Made by a program: the position numbers and the translations under genes
DNA from: Henckelia pumila
Taxonomy: Eukaryota > Streptophyta > Magnoliopsida > Lamiales > Gesneriaceae
Direction: 5' to 3'
Length of the DNA: 64,000 nucleotides
Assembly: GCF_033568475.1 (NCBI RefSeq)
Contig: NW_027331831.1
Span: 1,798,001-1,862,000, forward strand
Part shown: positions 43,924 through 56,168 of the stretch, one piece after another
Layout: every line of letters starts with the position of its first letter
How positions within the stretch are numbered: position 1 is the stretch's first letter
Notes under the pieces: model-generated
Told to the model about the DNA's origin: nothing
What the model saw: only the letters and a program-made list of their open reading frames with translations
The model's database searches: none

Positions 43924-46126
43924 GAGGGCCCAGGGGACGGAGAGAAAGGACGATCCCCAGCAGGAGGAGGTATGCGCAGTGGAAGAGTTAAAAGAGGAGT
44001 ATGAGGAGGTGGAGATAATGCCCGGACAGCCGGGGAAGATTGCCCGGATGGCTCGGGGTCTGGAGCCTGCTTTGGCTGAGAAATTGAAAACTTGCCTGGC
44101 CCAGAATGCGGATGTGTTTGCCTGGTCTCCCAAAGAGCTAACTGGAGTCCCGGATCATCTGGCTGAGCACAAGCTGAATATCCTCCCAGGATCCCGGCCT
44201 GTCAAGCAAAAGAAGAGACACTTTGGGGCAGAGAAGGACAAGGTCATTGCCGAACAAGTCCGGGAGCTGCTGGAAGCAGGGCACGTCAAGGAGGTACAGT
44301 TTCCTACTTGGTTGTCTAACCTGGTGCTGGTATCCAAGAGTACAGGGAAATGGAGAATGTGTATGGATTTTCGAGACTTAAACAAAGCCTGCCCCAAGGA
44401 CTGCTATCCCCTGCCCCGGATTGATCAATTGGTGGATTCTACCTCCGGTTGTGAGATGCTTTGCTTTATGGATGCTTACCAAGGATAACATCAGATTCCC
44501 CTGGCTAGGGAGGACCAGGATAAGGTCAGTTTTGTTACGTCAGAAGGAACATTTTGTTATGTGGTTATGCCTTTCGGGTTAAAAAATGCAGGAGCCACCT
44601 ATCAAAGGATGATGGATAAAGTCTTCCAAAATCAATTGGGCCGGAATATGGAGGTGTATGTGGATGATATTCTGGTGAATTCCAGGACCCGTGACCATTT
44701 TATTCCTGACTTGGAAGAAACCTTTGGTACCTTGCAAAGGTACGGGGTGAAGCTTAACCCGGCTAAGTGCGTGTTCGGAGTGAAAAGCGGGAAGTTCTTG
44801 GGATTTGTAGTGACCGAGAGAGGAATAGAAGTAAATCGGGAGAAGGTAAAGATCCTGAAGGAGATGCCATCACCCTCCTCCATTAGGGAGGTGCAGCGGT
44901 TGACCGGAAGAGTCACTGCCCTGTCTCGTTTCATTGCTCGGTCTGCCCATCGGAGTCATCCTTTCTTTCAGGTGTTGAGGAAGGCTCAGAGGTTCGGATG
45001 GAGTGAGGATTGTGAACGGGCTTTCCAGGAGTTGAAGGAGCATCTGGAACATCTGCCTATCTTGGTTAAGCCTGAACCAGGGGAGAGGTTATGGGTTTAT
45101 ATTTCCACGATAGAGTTTGTTGTAAGCACGGTGCTGATAAAGGAAGAGGGAGGAGATCAAAAGCCAGTTTATTATGTAAGCCACGCTCTGAAAGGGCCTG
45201 AGATCCGATACAGTGAAATGGAAAAGATGGCCCTGGCCCTCATCTTGACTGCCCGAAAGCTCCGGCCTTACTTCTTATCTCATCCAGTCACTGTCTTAAC
45301 CAATAGCCCCTTGGGCCGGGTGATGACTCATCCGGATGCTTCAGGCCAATTGGTCAAGTGGGCAATGGAGCTGGGAGAATACGATGTAGAATACAGGCCT
45401 CGGGCAGCTATTAAGGCACAAGCTTTGTCTGACTTCCTGACCGAGGTCATCACCTTTGGTCAGGAAGAGGTGTGGAGAGTCTTTGTAGATGGGGCTAGCA
45501 ATTTGGAAGGAAGCGGGGTGGGAGTAATCCTAATTTTTCCCACTCAGGAAAAAACCAAAGTTGCGATAAGGTTATCATCTTTTAGATCTAACAATGAAGC
45601 GGAGTATGAGGCAGTAATCTCAGGTTTGAAATTGGCCCGGGAGGCGGGATCAGGGAACGTAATTATGTATTCTGATTCTCAAATGGTAGTGCAGCAAGTT
45701 CAGGGAACCTTTAGCATCAGGGAGAAGAGATTACAAGAATATGTGGGGCTTATCAAGCAGCAGGGAGAAGAATTTTCTAGCTGGAGCATTGAACAAATTC
45801 CCAGGGAGCATAATGCTGAGGCAGACGCCCTAGCCAGGATGGCATCATCTATGACTTATATTGATAGCCGGGAAGTGATACAACAGTCCGGATCGGTGAT
45901 GTCCATAGAAGAAAGAGCAAAAGAGGCCTTGGAGAGATCCTGGATGTCTCCCCTCGTTGAGTACCTGCAGACAGGGATCCTTCATGAGGATGAAGCACAT
46001 GCCCGGAAGCTCAAAAGACAGGTAACTCGATTTATCCTGGTTAATGAAAAATTGTACCGGCGATCTTTTCAGGGTCCTTTGTTAAAGTGCCTAGCCAAGG
46101 AATTATGTACTTCAGAAAATACATGA
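43924..46126 (+). pseudogene. Tat reverse transcriptase and dual RNase H, broken
   Basis: Reverse transcriptase starts near 44200 (WRMCMDFRDLNKAC) and has the catalytic box VYVDDILV (about 44656). A TAA at 44486 interrupts it just after MDAYQG. A degenerate Ty3-type RNase H follows (about 45080-45420). Then comes a second, archaeal-type RNase H (about 45480-45840) with its acidic residues in FVDGASN, NEAEYEA, YSDSQ and ADALAR. The second domain is characteristic of the Tat lineage. The frame is lost at about 46090-46126 before integrase. Confidence 0.87.
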
Positions 46127-47149
46127 AGGCGGAGATCACGGAGGGTCTCTGAGCTTGGCCCGGCGTACCTTGTTAGCAGGATACTTGTGGCCCACCCTGC
46201 AGCAGGATGCCCGGCAGGTAGTCAAAACGTGCGAAGGGTGCCAAAGGTTTGGAACTTCTCTCATAAACCATCGGCAGAATTACAGACGGTGTGGGCATCT
46301 TGCCCTTTTGATCAGTGGGGCATGGATATCGTGGGACCGTTCCTTACGGGCCCCGGACAAAAGAAGTTCTTACTAGTGGCGGTTGATTATTTTTCTAAGT
46401 GGGTAGAGGTTGAGCCTTTGGAAAAGATCACTGAAGAGGCTGTGCTGGGGTTTATTTGGAAGAATATTGTCTGCCGATTTGGCCTACCCCGGAAGCTCGT
46501 CTCAGACAATGGGAGGCAATTCCAGGGAAAGAAGATAAAGGATTGGTGCACATAAATGAAGGTAAAGCAGACATTCACCTCTGTAGCCTACCCCCAGGGC
46601 AACGGGCAAGCGGAAGTAACTAACAGAACCATCATCCAATATTTACAGACTCGGCTCTTTGGCGCTGTTAAGAGTTGGGTGGAAGAGTTCCCTGGTGTGC
46701 TATGGGCTTATCGTACTACCCCCAGGATGACCATAGGAGAAACATCTTTCAGCCTGGTATATGGGTCTGAGGCTGTAATTCCAGTAGAAATTGGACAGAT
46801 CTCTTCCCGGGTGAAAGCCTACTCGGAAGGAGAAACCATGGACCGGGCACAAGAGTTAGACCTGATTGATGAAAAAAGAGAACGGGCCGCTATACGAATG
46901 GAAGCTTATCGGAGCAGGATAGTGAAGGCGTTCAATCAAAAGATCAAGCCCCGAGACTTCCAGATAGGAGACCTGGTGTTGAAAAAGGTTAACCCGGCAG
47001 GAGAGGTAAAAAAGCTGGAAGCAAAATGGGAAGGACCTTACAAAATAATTCGGAGGGTAGGGAGGAACGCCTGGTACTTGGAAGACAACCGGGGCAAAGT
47101 CCTACAGAGGCCCTGGAACACTGTGCATCTTAAGTCTTATTATTCTTAA
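46127..47149 (+). pseudogene. Tat integrase, broken
   Basis: The zinc-binding N-terminus (ending KTCEGCQRFG, about 46228) is in a shifted frame and the original frame returns near 46260, so two compensating indels flank it. The catalytic core has MDIVGPF, SDNGRQF and GQAEVTNR for the D, D, E triad. A TAA at 46553 falls between the second and third of these. The C-terminus runs to a natural stop at 47149 after HLKSYYS. Confidence 0.87.
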
Positions 47150-47215
47150 AAGTGCAAGCTGACCTGTAAATTATGTGTTTGCCGGTTGTATAAATAAAAA
47201 GTATGTTTGGATCTA

Positions 47216-48110
47216 TTGTAAACACAGAATTTAAGTACATGTGATTCACCACCCTGGTACTTTAAGAGCCCGTGGTAATGCACGAGCAATGTAAACCCAG
47301 GTGATCTACCACCCTGGTACTTTAAAAGCCCGTGGTAATGCACGAGCAAGGTAAACCCAGGTGATCTACCACCCTGGTACTTTAAGATCCCGTGGTAATG
47401 CACGAGCAAGGTAAACACAGGTGATCTACCACCCTGGTACTTTAAAAGCTCGTGGTAATGCACAAGCAAGGTAAACCCAGGTGATCTACCAACCTGGTAC
47501 TTTAAGAGCCCGTGGTAATGCACGAGCAATGTAAACCCAGGTGATCTACCACCCTGTTACTTTATGAGCCCGTGGTAATGCACGAGCAATGTAAACTCAG
47601 GTGATCTACCACCCTGGTACTTTAAGAGCCCGTGGTAATGCACGAGCAATGTAAACCCATGTGATCTACCACCCTGGTACTTTAAAAGCCCGTGGTAATG
47701 CACGAACAAGGTAAACCCAGGTGATCTACCACCCTGGTACTTTAAGAGCCCGTGGTAATGCACGAGCAATGTAAACCCAGGTGATCTACCACCCTGGTAC
47801 TTTAAGAGCCCGTGGTAATGCACGAGCAATGTAAACCCAGGTGATCTACCATCTTGGTACTTTAAAAGCACGTGGTAATGCACGAACAAGGTAAACCCAG
47901 GTGATCTACCACCATGGTACTTTAAGAGCCCGTGGTAATGCACGAGCAATGTAAACCCAGGTAATCTACCACCCTGGTACTTTAAAAGCCCGTGGTAATG
48001 CACGGGCAATGTAAACCAAGGTGATCTACCACCCTGGTACTTTAAAAGCCCGTGGTAAGGCACGGGCAATGTAGACCTAAGTAATCTACCCCCCCCCCCC
48101 CTGGTACTCA
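47216..48110. repeat. Minisatellite of 15 x 60 bp in the Tat 3' region
   Basis: The unit reads like 'gtgatctaccaccctggtac' followed by 'tttaagagcccgtggtaatg', 'cacgagcaatgtaaacccag', at exactly 60-bp spacing from about 47221 to 48100, with the C-run at about 48091 marking decay at the right edge. Because 60 is a multiple of three, the minus strand stays open for long stretches and predicts a 20-residue repeat; that is a side-effect of the period. Tandem repeats in this position are known from other Tat elements such as Ogre. Confidence 0.95.
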
Positions 48111-48362
48111 GGCGGGATAAATCTCAAAGTATCTCGTTTTCCCTAACCCATGATAAAGTCAGGGTCGTTGGGACTCAAGTAAACTCGATATAGGAAATCA
48201 AAAGTATCTAATCGCAAATCTACAGGAGTAAAAGAGAAGACATAGAATCAAATACACAAAGAAGAAGGCGAAAAGGAGAAACATTCATTACAACTAGAAA
48301 TAACAAATGTTTTCATTACATAGGCATACAGATTATCCCTAAGCCTACTCAAAGAAAGGGAC

Positions 48363-48954
48363 TCACGCCCTGGGCACCAAGGTTTTCTTTTCCTCCTGAG
48401 GTGTCTCTTCCCCATTCCCGGAAGAGGAAGGCAGGGAAGCAATGGCTCGGTGGATATCAGGGACTCCTTCTCGAGTTAGCCCGGATTTGTCATATTGTGC
48501 GGAACAGAGGTCGAAGCCCTGAGCAAAAAAGTCAAAAGATTTGTCTATCACAATCTTCTTGAATTCTTTGGAGGCAAGGAAAGACTCTTGCCACTGAGAC
48601 TCGGTCGTCAGATATTTCTCTAGGGCGGAGGTGGCATCTTCAGCTAGCAGGCGATACATGCCGCCTCTGTCCAAGCAGAAGATAGCCCTACCTGCATGTT
48701 CTCCACCACAGCTTGACATCTCTCTATTTCCGCTTTGGCAATATCCCTCTCAGCCATAGCCTTTTGAGTCTCCTCTTTGGCCTCCCTCATTTGGGTTTGG
48801 AAAACCCGGGACATTTGCACTTGTTCCCCCTGGGCATCAGCTAGCCTCTTCTTCCACTCCTTTTGCGCCTGAGTAGCCTCCGCCCGGGAGCTCTCTAAAG
48901 CAGAGCGCAGGGAACCCATCTCTGCTTCATGCATCTCCTGTATGCTTGCCGCTC
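48363..48954 (-). pseudogene. Antisense accessory ORF of the Tat element, 3' part
   Basis: Two overlapping minus-strand frames (48934-48644 and 48719-48363) form the C-terminal part of the protein whose 5' part is at 56169-58026. The first is a long charged coiled coil (LESSRAEATQAQKEWKKR, AERDIAKAEIERCQAVV). A frame change near 48700 leads into the final globular part (FKKIVIDKSFDFFAQGFDLC) and a stop at 48363. When the nested element and one copy of its 4-bp duplication are ignored, the coiled coil continues in frame from the 56169 side. Confidence 0.78.
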
Positions 48955-50436
48955 TGTAGTGACCCGCGCCGTGATCATCTACTAATCAGAACTTAAGCAT
49001 GCAATTAATCAATAAAATAATCTTGATCAGAGAAGCTGCGGAATTAAAGTAAGTCAAATACCAGGTAAGCAAAACCTAGTGGTCAACCCCACTATCCAGC
49101 CTTGGTCACCACCTAACCTCCCTGTATCCGGGAGAACTACCTGCATCTGCCCCATGGAATAGGGCATCCAGCCAACAGAAAATAACCGGAAGTGAGCCTA
49201 ACATGCTCAGTACGAGAGTATGAGTATACACTATTATATGTGCATGAATGCAAATGAACTGGGTATCAAGACACGAGATCAAGAATATCTTATAGAGAAT
49301 AACTTGGGCCTTGGTATGTACCACGCTGAGCTATCACTACAGGAGGTGACAGACATACCTAGATGCCCTGATGGTGACCTAACACATGCCCACGTGTCCA
49401 ACCAAATATCAGTGACCTGACATATGCTCAAGTGTCCAACTAATATTGGTGACCTGACACGAGCCTATGTGTCCAACCATCTACTAACAAGGTAAATATC
49501 CCAATACCGGATATCACAAGGATACAAGCTCAATATGCTCATGTATGCAACATACAGTCATGACATGCTATATATAAAGGCATATAAAACATGCAATCAC
49601 ATAATCCATGCAAACACATAATACATGCATACTCAATCTGGATATCTCGAATAATACTTCCGTACCTTACTAAGGCAGACCCTAGAAGCACTCATCTAGG
49701 TTCAAGCCTACCATGCAACACTACAACATAAATACCCATGCATTACCTAGCATGCCAAACATCACCTACTAGGCTCTAAAAGTCTTAATTAAACTATAGT
49801 CTACTCCCTATTTACTATAGGGAACCAAAGCCATAACTTCTTCTGTCGTCAGTCCGCTGATGTTGCATGCCACAGAGCCTGGGCATAGCCTAGCTACGAC
49901 CCCTGGACGCCTCGCCAGAGCTCCGCCGCCTGGCTGCTACTGCGGACACTGTCCGCTAAAAAATATACTATTTCCTACTCCAACTCTTAAAGAAAGAGTC
50001 CCGAAGCCCTTAAATAGAGCAATTACCGGTAAAGGAGAGGAAAATTGTGCCTTCAAAATGAGGATTTCGGACCCCTATTTACAGGCGAAGTTCGGACGGT
50101 CCGAACTGCCACTTGTCCGAGCCTTTAAGACATCTGTCTCTGCTGAGTTCGGACGGTCCGAACTCGGGTTTGGAGGGCCCGAACTGTTCAAAGGGCCCGA
50201 AGTGGTTCGGAGGGCCCGAAGTGGTCCGTGTGCTCCGAACTGTTTTGGTCCTTCCGAAGTCATTTTTGGACCCCCGGGACCTACCCCACCATTTTCGGAC
50301 GTTTCGGATCTGATATTCCACTTATTTTCACCAAATAAGGACTCCTTAAACATGTTTTGACACTTTTAAAATTATATGTCATTTTATAACATGTTTAAAA
50401 TCACTAAATCTTGTAAAATGGAACCAGGCTACTTCA
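48955..50436 (-). repeat. 3' LTR of the nested element
   Basis: Begins tgtagtgacccgcgccgtg and ends ggctacttca. Contains two copies of the palindrome GTTCGGACGGTCCGAAC (50090-50106, 50147-50163) followed by a run of degenerate relatives to about 50265. The open frames of 80-166 codons across 49860-50360 arise from this GC-rich patch and are not conserved with the other LTR in length, so they are not annotated as genes. Confidence 0.9.
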
Positions 50437-50453
50437 TTCTCCCCCTACTTAAG
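50437..50453 (-). promoter_or_regulatory. Polypurine tract of the nested element
   Basis: On the minus strand it reads CTTAAGTAGGGGGAGAA, directly abutting the 3' LTR. Confidence 0.8.
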
Positions 50454-50562
50454 ATATTTCGTCCTCGAATAATCTTAAGTACTGAATGCAGTAAAATACT
50501 GAATAAACATATTTTATTCAAACTGATTCATTTTATAAGTTACAATCTGAAAATACGACAAT

Positions 50563-51720
50563 TCAGAATAACTCTGGATAATCTGTACGCATACGACTCT
50601 CAAGTTCCCAAGTGGTCTCCTCAGTGCCTCGGCGCTGCCACTGAACTAGAACAAGAGGAATGGTTTTGTTGCGTAACACCTTATCCTTATGACCTATGAC
50701 ACGCAAAGGTCTCTCTACATATGTCAAATCAGTATCCAACTGTACTTCAGACGGCTGTAAGATATGAGACTCATCTGTCACATACCGTCGTAACAGTGAA
50801 ACATGGAACACGTCGTGAATACTTGACAAATACGACGGTAACGCCAACCTGTAAGCCAGATCTCCAACACTTTCCAGAATCTCAAATGGACCAATGTACC
50901 TAGGAGATGGCTTACCCTTGAGACCGAATCTCAAAATCCTGCGAAATGGTAAGACTTTCAGGAATAATTTTTTACTCTCCTCAAACTGTAAAGGTCTGCG
51001 CTTGACATTCGCATAGCTAGCCTGTCGATCCTGAGCAACCTCAATTCTCTTCTTGATTTTCCCAACAATATCAAAAATCTGTTGGACTAACTCTGGTCCC
51101 TCTATCTGTCGCTCCCCAACTTCTTTCCAGAACAGAGGAGTACGACAACGTCGCCCGTACAATGCCTTAAACGGAGGCATCCCAATACTGCGATGGTAAC
51201 TGTTGTTGTACGTGAATTCAATCAATGACAACTGATCTTGCCATGCTGGACCAAAATCCACATAACATGCTCGCAACATGTCTTCAAGAGTACGGATCAT
51301 GCGCCCTGACTGTCCGTCAGTCTCTGGGTGATATGTTGTACTCAAACTAAGAGTAGTACCAATAGCGCGATGAATACTCCCCCAAAACCTGGAAGTAAAC
51401 CTGAGGTCTCGATCACTGACAATGCTCACAGGCACTCCGTGCAATCGAATAATCTCCTGGATGTACAACCGTGTCATTATGTCAAAACTAAAGTCCCGAT
51501 TATAAGGAATGAAATGTGTTGACTTGGTGAGTTGGTCCACCACAACCCAGATAGCATCATAATTTCCTCGAGCTCACCGGTAAATGGGTCACGAAGTCCA
51601 TCATGATTAACTCTCATTTCCACTCAGGAATGGATAAACTGTGAAACAATCTTCCAGGTCGTCGGTGCTCTGCCTTGACTTGCTGACACACCAAACATCT
51701 AGAAATATAGAGATACACAC
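50563..51720 (-). pseudogene. Integrase remnant of the nested element
   Basis: A minus-strand frame of 326 codons (51543-50563) covers the integrase core from VDQLTKSTHF through SDRDLRFTSRFW and DGQSGRMIRTLED to a chromodomain-like tail ending TTWELESRMRTDYPELF. The catalytic Glu region reads DGQSGR where the family has DGQSER, so the third acidic residue of the triad is replaced by Gly. Upstream, 51543-51720 still shows the end of the zinc-binding region and PGRLFHSLSIPEWK in broken frames. Nothing of reverse transcriptase precedes it. Confidence 0.85.
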
Positions 51721-54700
51721 TCCTTTTCATTCCTTTCCACTAGAAAGAACCTCGTACGCAAATCTTTGTATACCAAAAGGGTTCTCATGCTTTATGACTA
51801 ACACTTGTCATAACACCTGTGACAACATCGTTGTCCAAAATTCTTGATTTCCTGAATCCCTCAGGTTCTTTTCTTGGAAATATTAATACAAATATTCTTA
51901 TTGACTCAAAAGTCGATTAGTACTATATCTAGTACTAAGATAATGACATCTATCTCATAACTTGAGATAACATCTGAAAATGAGAATATTGATTATCCTA
52001 CCACGGATAACAATTCCTTGCTGAATTCTGACTTACGCTTTTAGATGAACAAAATTGTTTCATCATTCTTTGGCAAAGTCCTTAAAACAAAACAATCTAG
52101 CTAACCCCTGATTCAATCTCATTGAATCAGACTTATAAATGACCTAACGCATCCAATAGACATCCCAAAAAATTGGTGATAACAATCCCGCTGGATCTGA
52201 TAACCTTAGATCTAAGCTGCTATACTTTTTCCATGTCTAAAGACTTGATGCTATCATGTTAGTATTCATTAAAATTCAAACACTTGCTAGATCAATTTCT
52301 GACACTGAAGTCCGAGAATTACTGCAAATCATTCTTGAGAACTAAATATCTGAGTACTATACTCATCTTATCAGTCTACCAAAAAGTGAACAATTTCAAT
52401 CGTTCTTTATGCAAAAGAATATTTAGCTCCCCCATCACGGGGTTATAACATCTTTATCTACCTCAGACAAATAATTGAAAATAGTCATTGGGCACCAAAC
52501 TTGCACCAATTTAACTAACCATTTCAAAACATACATGAACACCTAAGTGCTCAGCTTTCACTATCCAAGTGAATTCTCATAATGACGAATCCATGCTGTA
52601 ACTTAGCAGGCTCATGACATCTGTCAATAGAATCGAGTATCTTTTCAAGGTTATCAAACTGACACCAAATTATATTTTAACGTAACTGTTGCAATGATCT
52701 TCAGACTGAGTAAATTTTTCATCCCCTTCTGAAGTACAAAAGACTTCCAGAATATCAATGGAATTATACTCTCTCATGTCTATCGTTGATCACAGTTCAC
52801 GTCTCTCAGTATAAGTCATCACAGTGCCCTGATAAAATTCTTCTTTGCTTGACAATCCATTAGTCGAATTCCAATTCTTATAAGAAAACTTACCTAAGTA
52901 AACTCATCACTTAGAATTTTCTGTTCATTTCGTAATCAAGATCCTGATTACTAATATACCTCTGATAGAATCAGACAATAATGGTAAAACCTCCTGGTTC
53001 TCCCCAAGTATCACGTGCGAGAACTACCCGTCCAAAATATTCATCGTCAAGGAATCATTTCCAAGACTATTCTGTCCACGGAAACCAAAGTCTGTATCTC
53101 TGATGAAGTCAGACGATAACTCAAATCCATTGGAACTAATCCAGTACCAAGTATAATTCCAGAAGACTCAAATAAATTCTGAATATTTTCCTGATAGTTA
53201 TATCCATTTCTATGACTGTACATACAACGAGACTGAGGTAAGTCTTCCTATAATGCCAAACTGGAACAAAAGAATCCTTCCAGAATACACCGACATAAGG
53301 TCGCACTTACTATACCATCTCGAAACCCGACAGTCAAGAGCACCCTGACATAACTCATCCCTGAGTCTCTGATATTATGCAACATTCCTATCTGGACCAA
53401 AATCATTGGTCAAGGAAAAATTCTCTGTAGAGGCACAACTCAAATCCCGAGTCTGCAAGCATCTGATAATTAATTCCTGTTAAATATCAATTCAACTAAT
53501 CTCCTGGATTAAATCTCGAAATCACAAATCAAGATTAAAACTTGTCTACTCAGAACAATTACTTGTCAAGGAAAAATCCATTCCAAGACTGTTCTGACAA
53601 CGGAACATCTTTATCTCAAACAGACGATAACTAAACCTTGGTACCACACCTGGTATCTGTCCTATCCAAAGCCACACCCTGTTGTGATTGTTGCCAAATT
53701 TCCAGACTAAGTAACATTTCCTATATAGTCCCTGGAGTACAAGGCCTCCAAAACAACCTCTGAAGTATGAAAACTTCCAGAGTAATACCGACTAAGGTCG
53801 CGCTTTCTCACGTCTAGTACTGGTCACAATCCACAACTCTTGGTATTACTTAGTATGTCCTCCTGATGAAAATTCCATCACCTCTGGAAAACACTTGGTT
53901 TACTAGAATATTCTAGGTAAAATATCTAAAACTATTCATTGAAAACATGCAAAATCCCAAGTACTTATTAAAACAATGATCAGTCTTTTATTCAAAATAA
54001 CTAAGTTAATCTCAAAGATAACAACACTTGAACCATAAATCCAGGTTCTAATATAATCTTTATTACAATCCCATATAATACATAACTTAATCAAAAGATT
54101 ACACTGAAAGATGTACAATACAACAATAACTGAGTACATCAAATACTTAAATCTTTAATACATCTGATTACAACTGAAATACTATTTACAACAAAATACA
54201 GTATTTAAATTCCTGCGGAAGTCTTTCATTCCGTCTACTGATCTTAAACATGAAGTTTCCCATCTGCTACTCATGTCAGCAGAACTTCTTCATCTCAAGA
54301 TCTAAAAGATAAAATCTAGCTAATCTACCGGATCCTTCCAATATTGTTGGGTTCCTTATCTGGTAGATGAGACAAGCTTTTCCCGTCAGTCTCTCCAACT
54401 ACTAGTGGAGAGTCTTCCGGGGTGGCTTCCTTGGTCGACTCAGAATGGATGACTACATGTCACACATTCCGTTCAACCTGGAGAAGTGTCTGGCGTTGAA
54501 AACTGGATCTTCTTTTCCATCTCCATCCTGCTGAGATCCACATAATACGATCCTCTGTTGCTAACCATGGCAATGACGATCTTGGAAAAGCCTAGACATC
54601 CTGCTATTCCAATTCCTGATACTGCTATCGTCATTGAAACCAAATTGTAATCCTACAAAGGATAACCCAAAATCAATATTATGTCCCAATGAATGTTATT
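51721..54700. other. Unrecognised non-coding interior of the nested element
   Basis: About 3 kb between the integrase remnant and the primer site with no open frame above about 70 codons and no motif of gag, protease, reverse transcriptase or RNase H on either strand. It has internal, degenerate direct repeats: 'cttccagaa/g..tac/atc' followed by 'c(t)ctcatgtctat' or 'ctcacgtctagta' at about 52746, 53278 and 53785, and 'ttccaagact(a/g)ttctg' with 'agacgataact' near 53065 and 53590. Base composition is even. It may be captured host DNA or an ancient decayed gag-pol. Confidence 0.55.
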
Positions 54701-54716
54701 GCATGCTCTGATACCA
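54701..54716 (-). promoter_or_regulatory. Primer binding site of the nested element (initiator Met tRNA)
   Basis: On the minus strand it reads TGGTATCAGAGCATGC, four bases after the 5' LTR. Confidence 0.88.
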
Positions 54717-54720
54717 TAAA

Positions 54721-56168
54721 TGTAGTGACCCGCGCCGTGATCACATACTAATCAGAACTTAAGCATGAAATTAATCAATAAAATAATCTTGATCAGAGAA
54801 GCTGCGGAATTAAAGTAAGTCAAATACCAGATAAGCAAAACCTAGTGGTCAACCCTGCTATCCAGCCTTGGTCACCACCTAACCTCCCTGTATCCGGGAG
54901 AACTACCTGCATCTGCCCCATGGAATAGGGCATCCAGCCAACATAAAATAACCGAAAGTGAGCCTAACATGCTCAGTACGAGAGTATGAGTATACACTAT
55001 TATATGTGCATGAATGCAAATGAACTGGGTATCAAGACACGAGGTCAAGAATATCTGATAGAGAATAACTTGGGCCTTTGTATGAACCACGCTGAGCTAT
55101 CACTACAGGAGGTGACAGACATACCTAGATGCCCTGATGGTGACCTAACACATGCCCACGTGTCCAACCAAATATCAGTGACCTGACACGAGCCCATGTG
55201 TCCAACTAATATTGGTGACCTGACACGAGCCTATGTGTCCAACCATCTACTGACAAGGTAAATATCCCAATACCGGATTTCACAAGGATACAGGCTCAAT
55301 ATGCTCATGTATACAACATACAGTCATGACATGCTGTATATAAAGGCATATAAAACATGCAATCACATAATACATGCATACTCAATCTGGATATCTCAAA
55401 TAATACTTCCGTACCTTACTAAGGCAGATCCTAGAAGCTCCCATCTAGGTCCAAGTCTACCATGCAACACTACAACATAAATACTCATGCATTATCTAGC
55501 ATGCCAAACATCACCTACTAGGCTCTAAAAACCTTAATTAAACTATAGCCCACTCCCTATTTACTATAGGAAACCAAAGTCATGCCTTCGTCCGTCGTCA
55601 GCCCGCTGATGTTGCATGCCCCAGAGCCTGGGCATAGCCTAGCTACAACCCCTGGACGCCTCGCCAGAGCTCCGCCGCCTGGCTGCTACTGCGGACACTG
55701 TCCGCTAAAAAATATACTATTTCCTACTCCAACTCTTAAAGAAAGAGTCCCGAAGCCTTTAAATAGAGCAATTACCGGGATAGGAGAGGAAAATTGTGCC
55801 TTCAAAATAAGGATTTCGGACCCCTATTTATAGGCGAAGTTCGGACGGTCCGAACTGGGTTCGGACGGTCCGAACTGTCACTTGTTCGAGCCTTTAAGAC
55901 ATCTGTCTCTGCTGAGTTCGGACGGTCCGAACTCGGGTTCGGAGGGCCCGAAGTGGTCCGTGTGCTCCGAACTGTTTTGGTCATTCCGAAGTCATTTTTG
56001 GACCCCCGGGACCTACCCCACCATTTTCAGACGTTCCAGATCTGATTTTCTACTTATTTTCACCAAATAAGGACTCCTTAAACATGTTTTGACACTTTTA
56101 AAATTATATGTCATTTTCTAACATGTTTAAAATCACTAAATCTTGTAAAATGGAACCGGGATACTACA
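54721..56168 (-). repeat. 5' LTR of the nested element
   Basis: Partner of 48955-50436, slightly shorter through indels (for example near 55360 and 55950). It carries three copies of the GTTCGGACGGTCCGAAC palindrome (55839-55855, 55859-55875, 55916-55932), one more than the other LTR. Confidence 0.9.

Larger units (their letters stand above)
48955..56168 (-). mobile_element. Nested Ty3/gypsy element with mostly non-coding interior
   Basis: LTRs at 48955-50436 and 54721-56168 have TG...CA ends and are the same sequence with scattered substitutions and indels. The initiator-Met primer site lies at 54701-54716 and the purine tract at 50437-50453, so the element reads on the minus strand. The flanking duplication is GCTC (48951-48954, 56169-56172), four bases where five are usual. 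Only the integrase region (50563-51720) is recognisable; no gag zinc knuckle, protease or reverse transcriptase was found in the remaining 3 kb. It could move only with proteins from a relative. It is clearly older than the 18601-28811 element, judging by LTR divergence. Confidence 0.88.

Noticed and set aside
44561..46126. A functional retroviral-type polymerase gene or endogenous pararetrovirus
   Set aside because: Integrase, LTRs, primer site and target duplication make it a Ty3/gypsy retrotransposon; stop codons and frameshifts make it non-functional. No movement protein or viral coat protein is present.
47146..48069. Two minus-strand ORFs of 127 and 170 codons with a 20-residue repeat
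   Set aside because: They are the translation of a 60-bp minisatellite whose period is a multiple of three. No initiation context or domain is present, and the frames break where single units mutate.
47216..48110. CRISPR-like regular array
   Set aside because: The whole 60-bp unit is repeated; there are no unique spacers between conserved repeats, and the setting is a plant retrotransposon.
49860..50360. 166-codon plus-strand ORF and its antisense partners
   Set aside because: They fall in the GC-rich palindromic part of an LTR; the equivalent frames in the other LTR (55582-56045) are differently broken.
48955..56168. 5-bp target duplication for the nested element
   Set aside because: The bases are CGCTC on the left and GCTCG on the right; only the 4-bp GCTC matches in register, and using four bases restores the host reading frame, so I recorded four.
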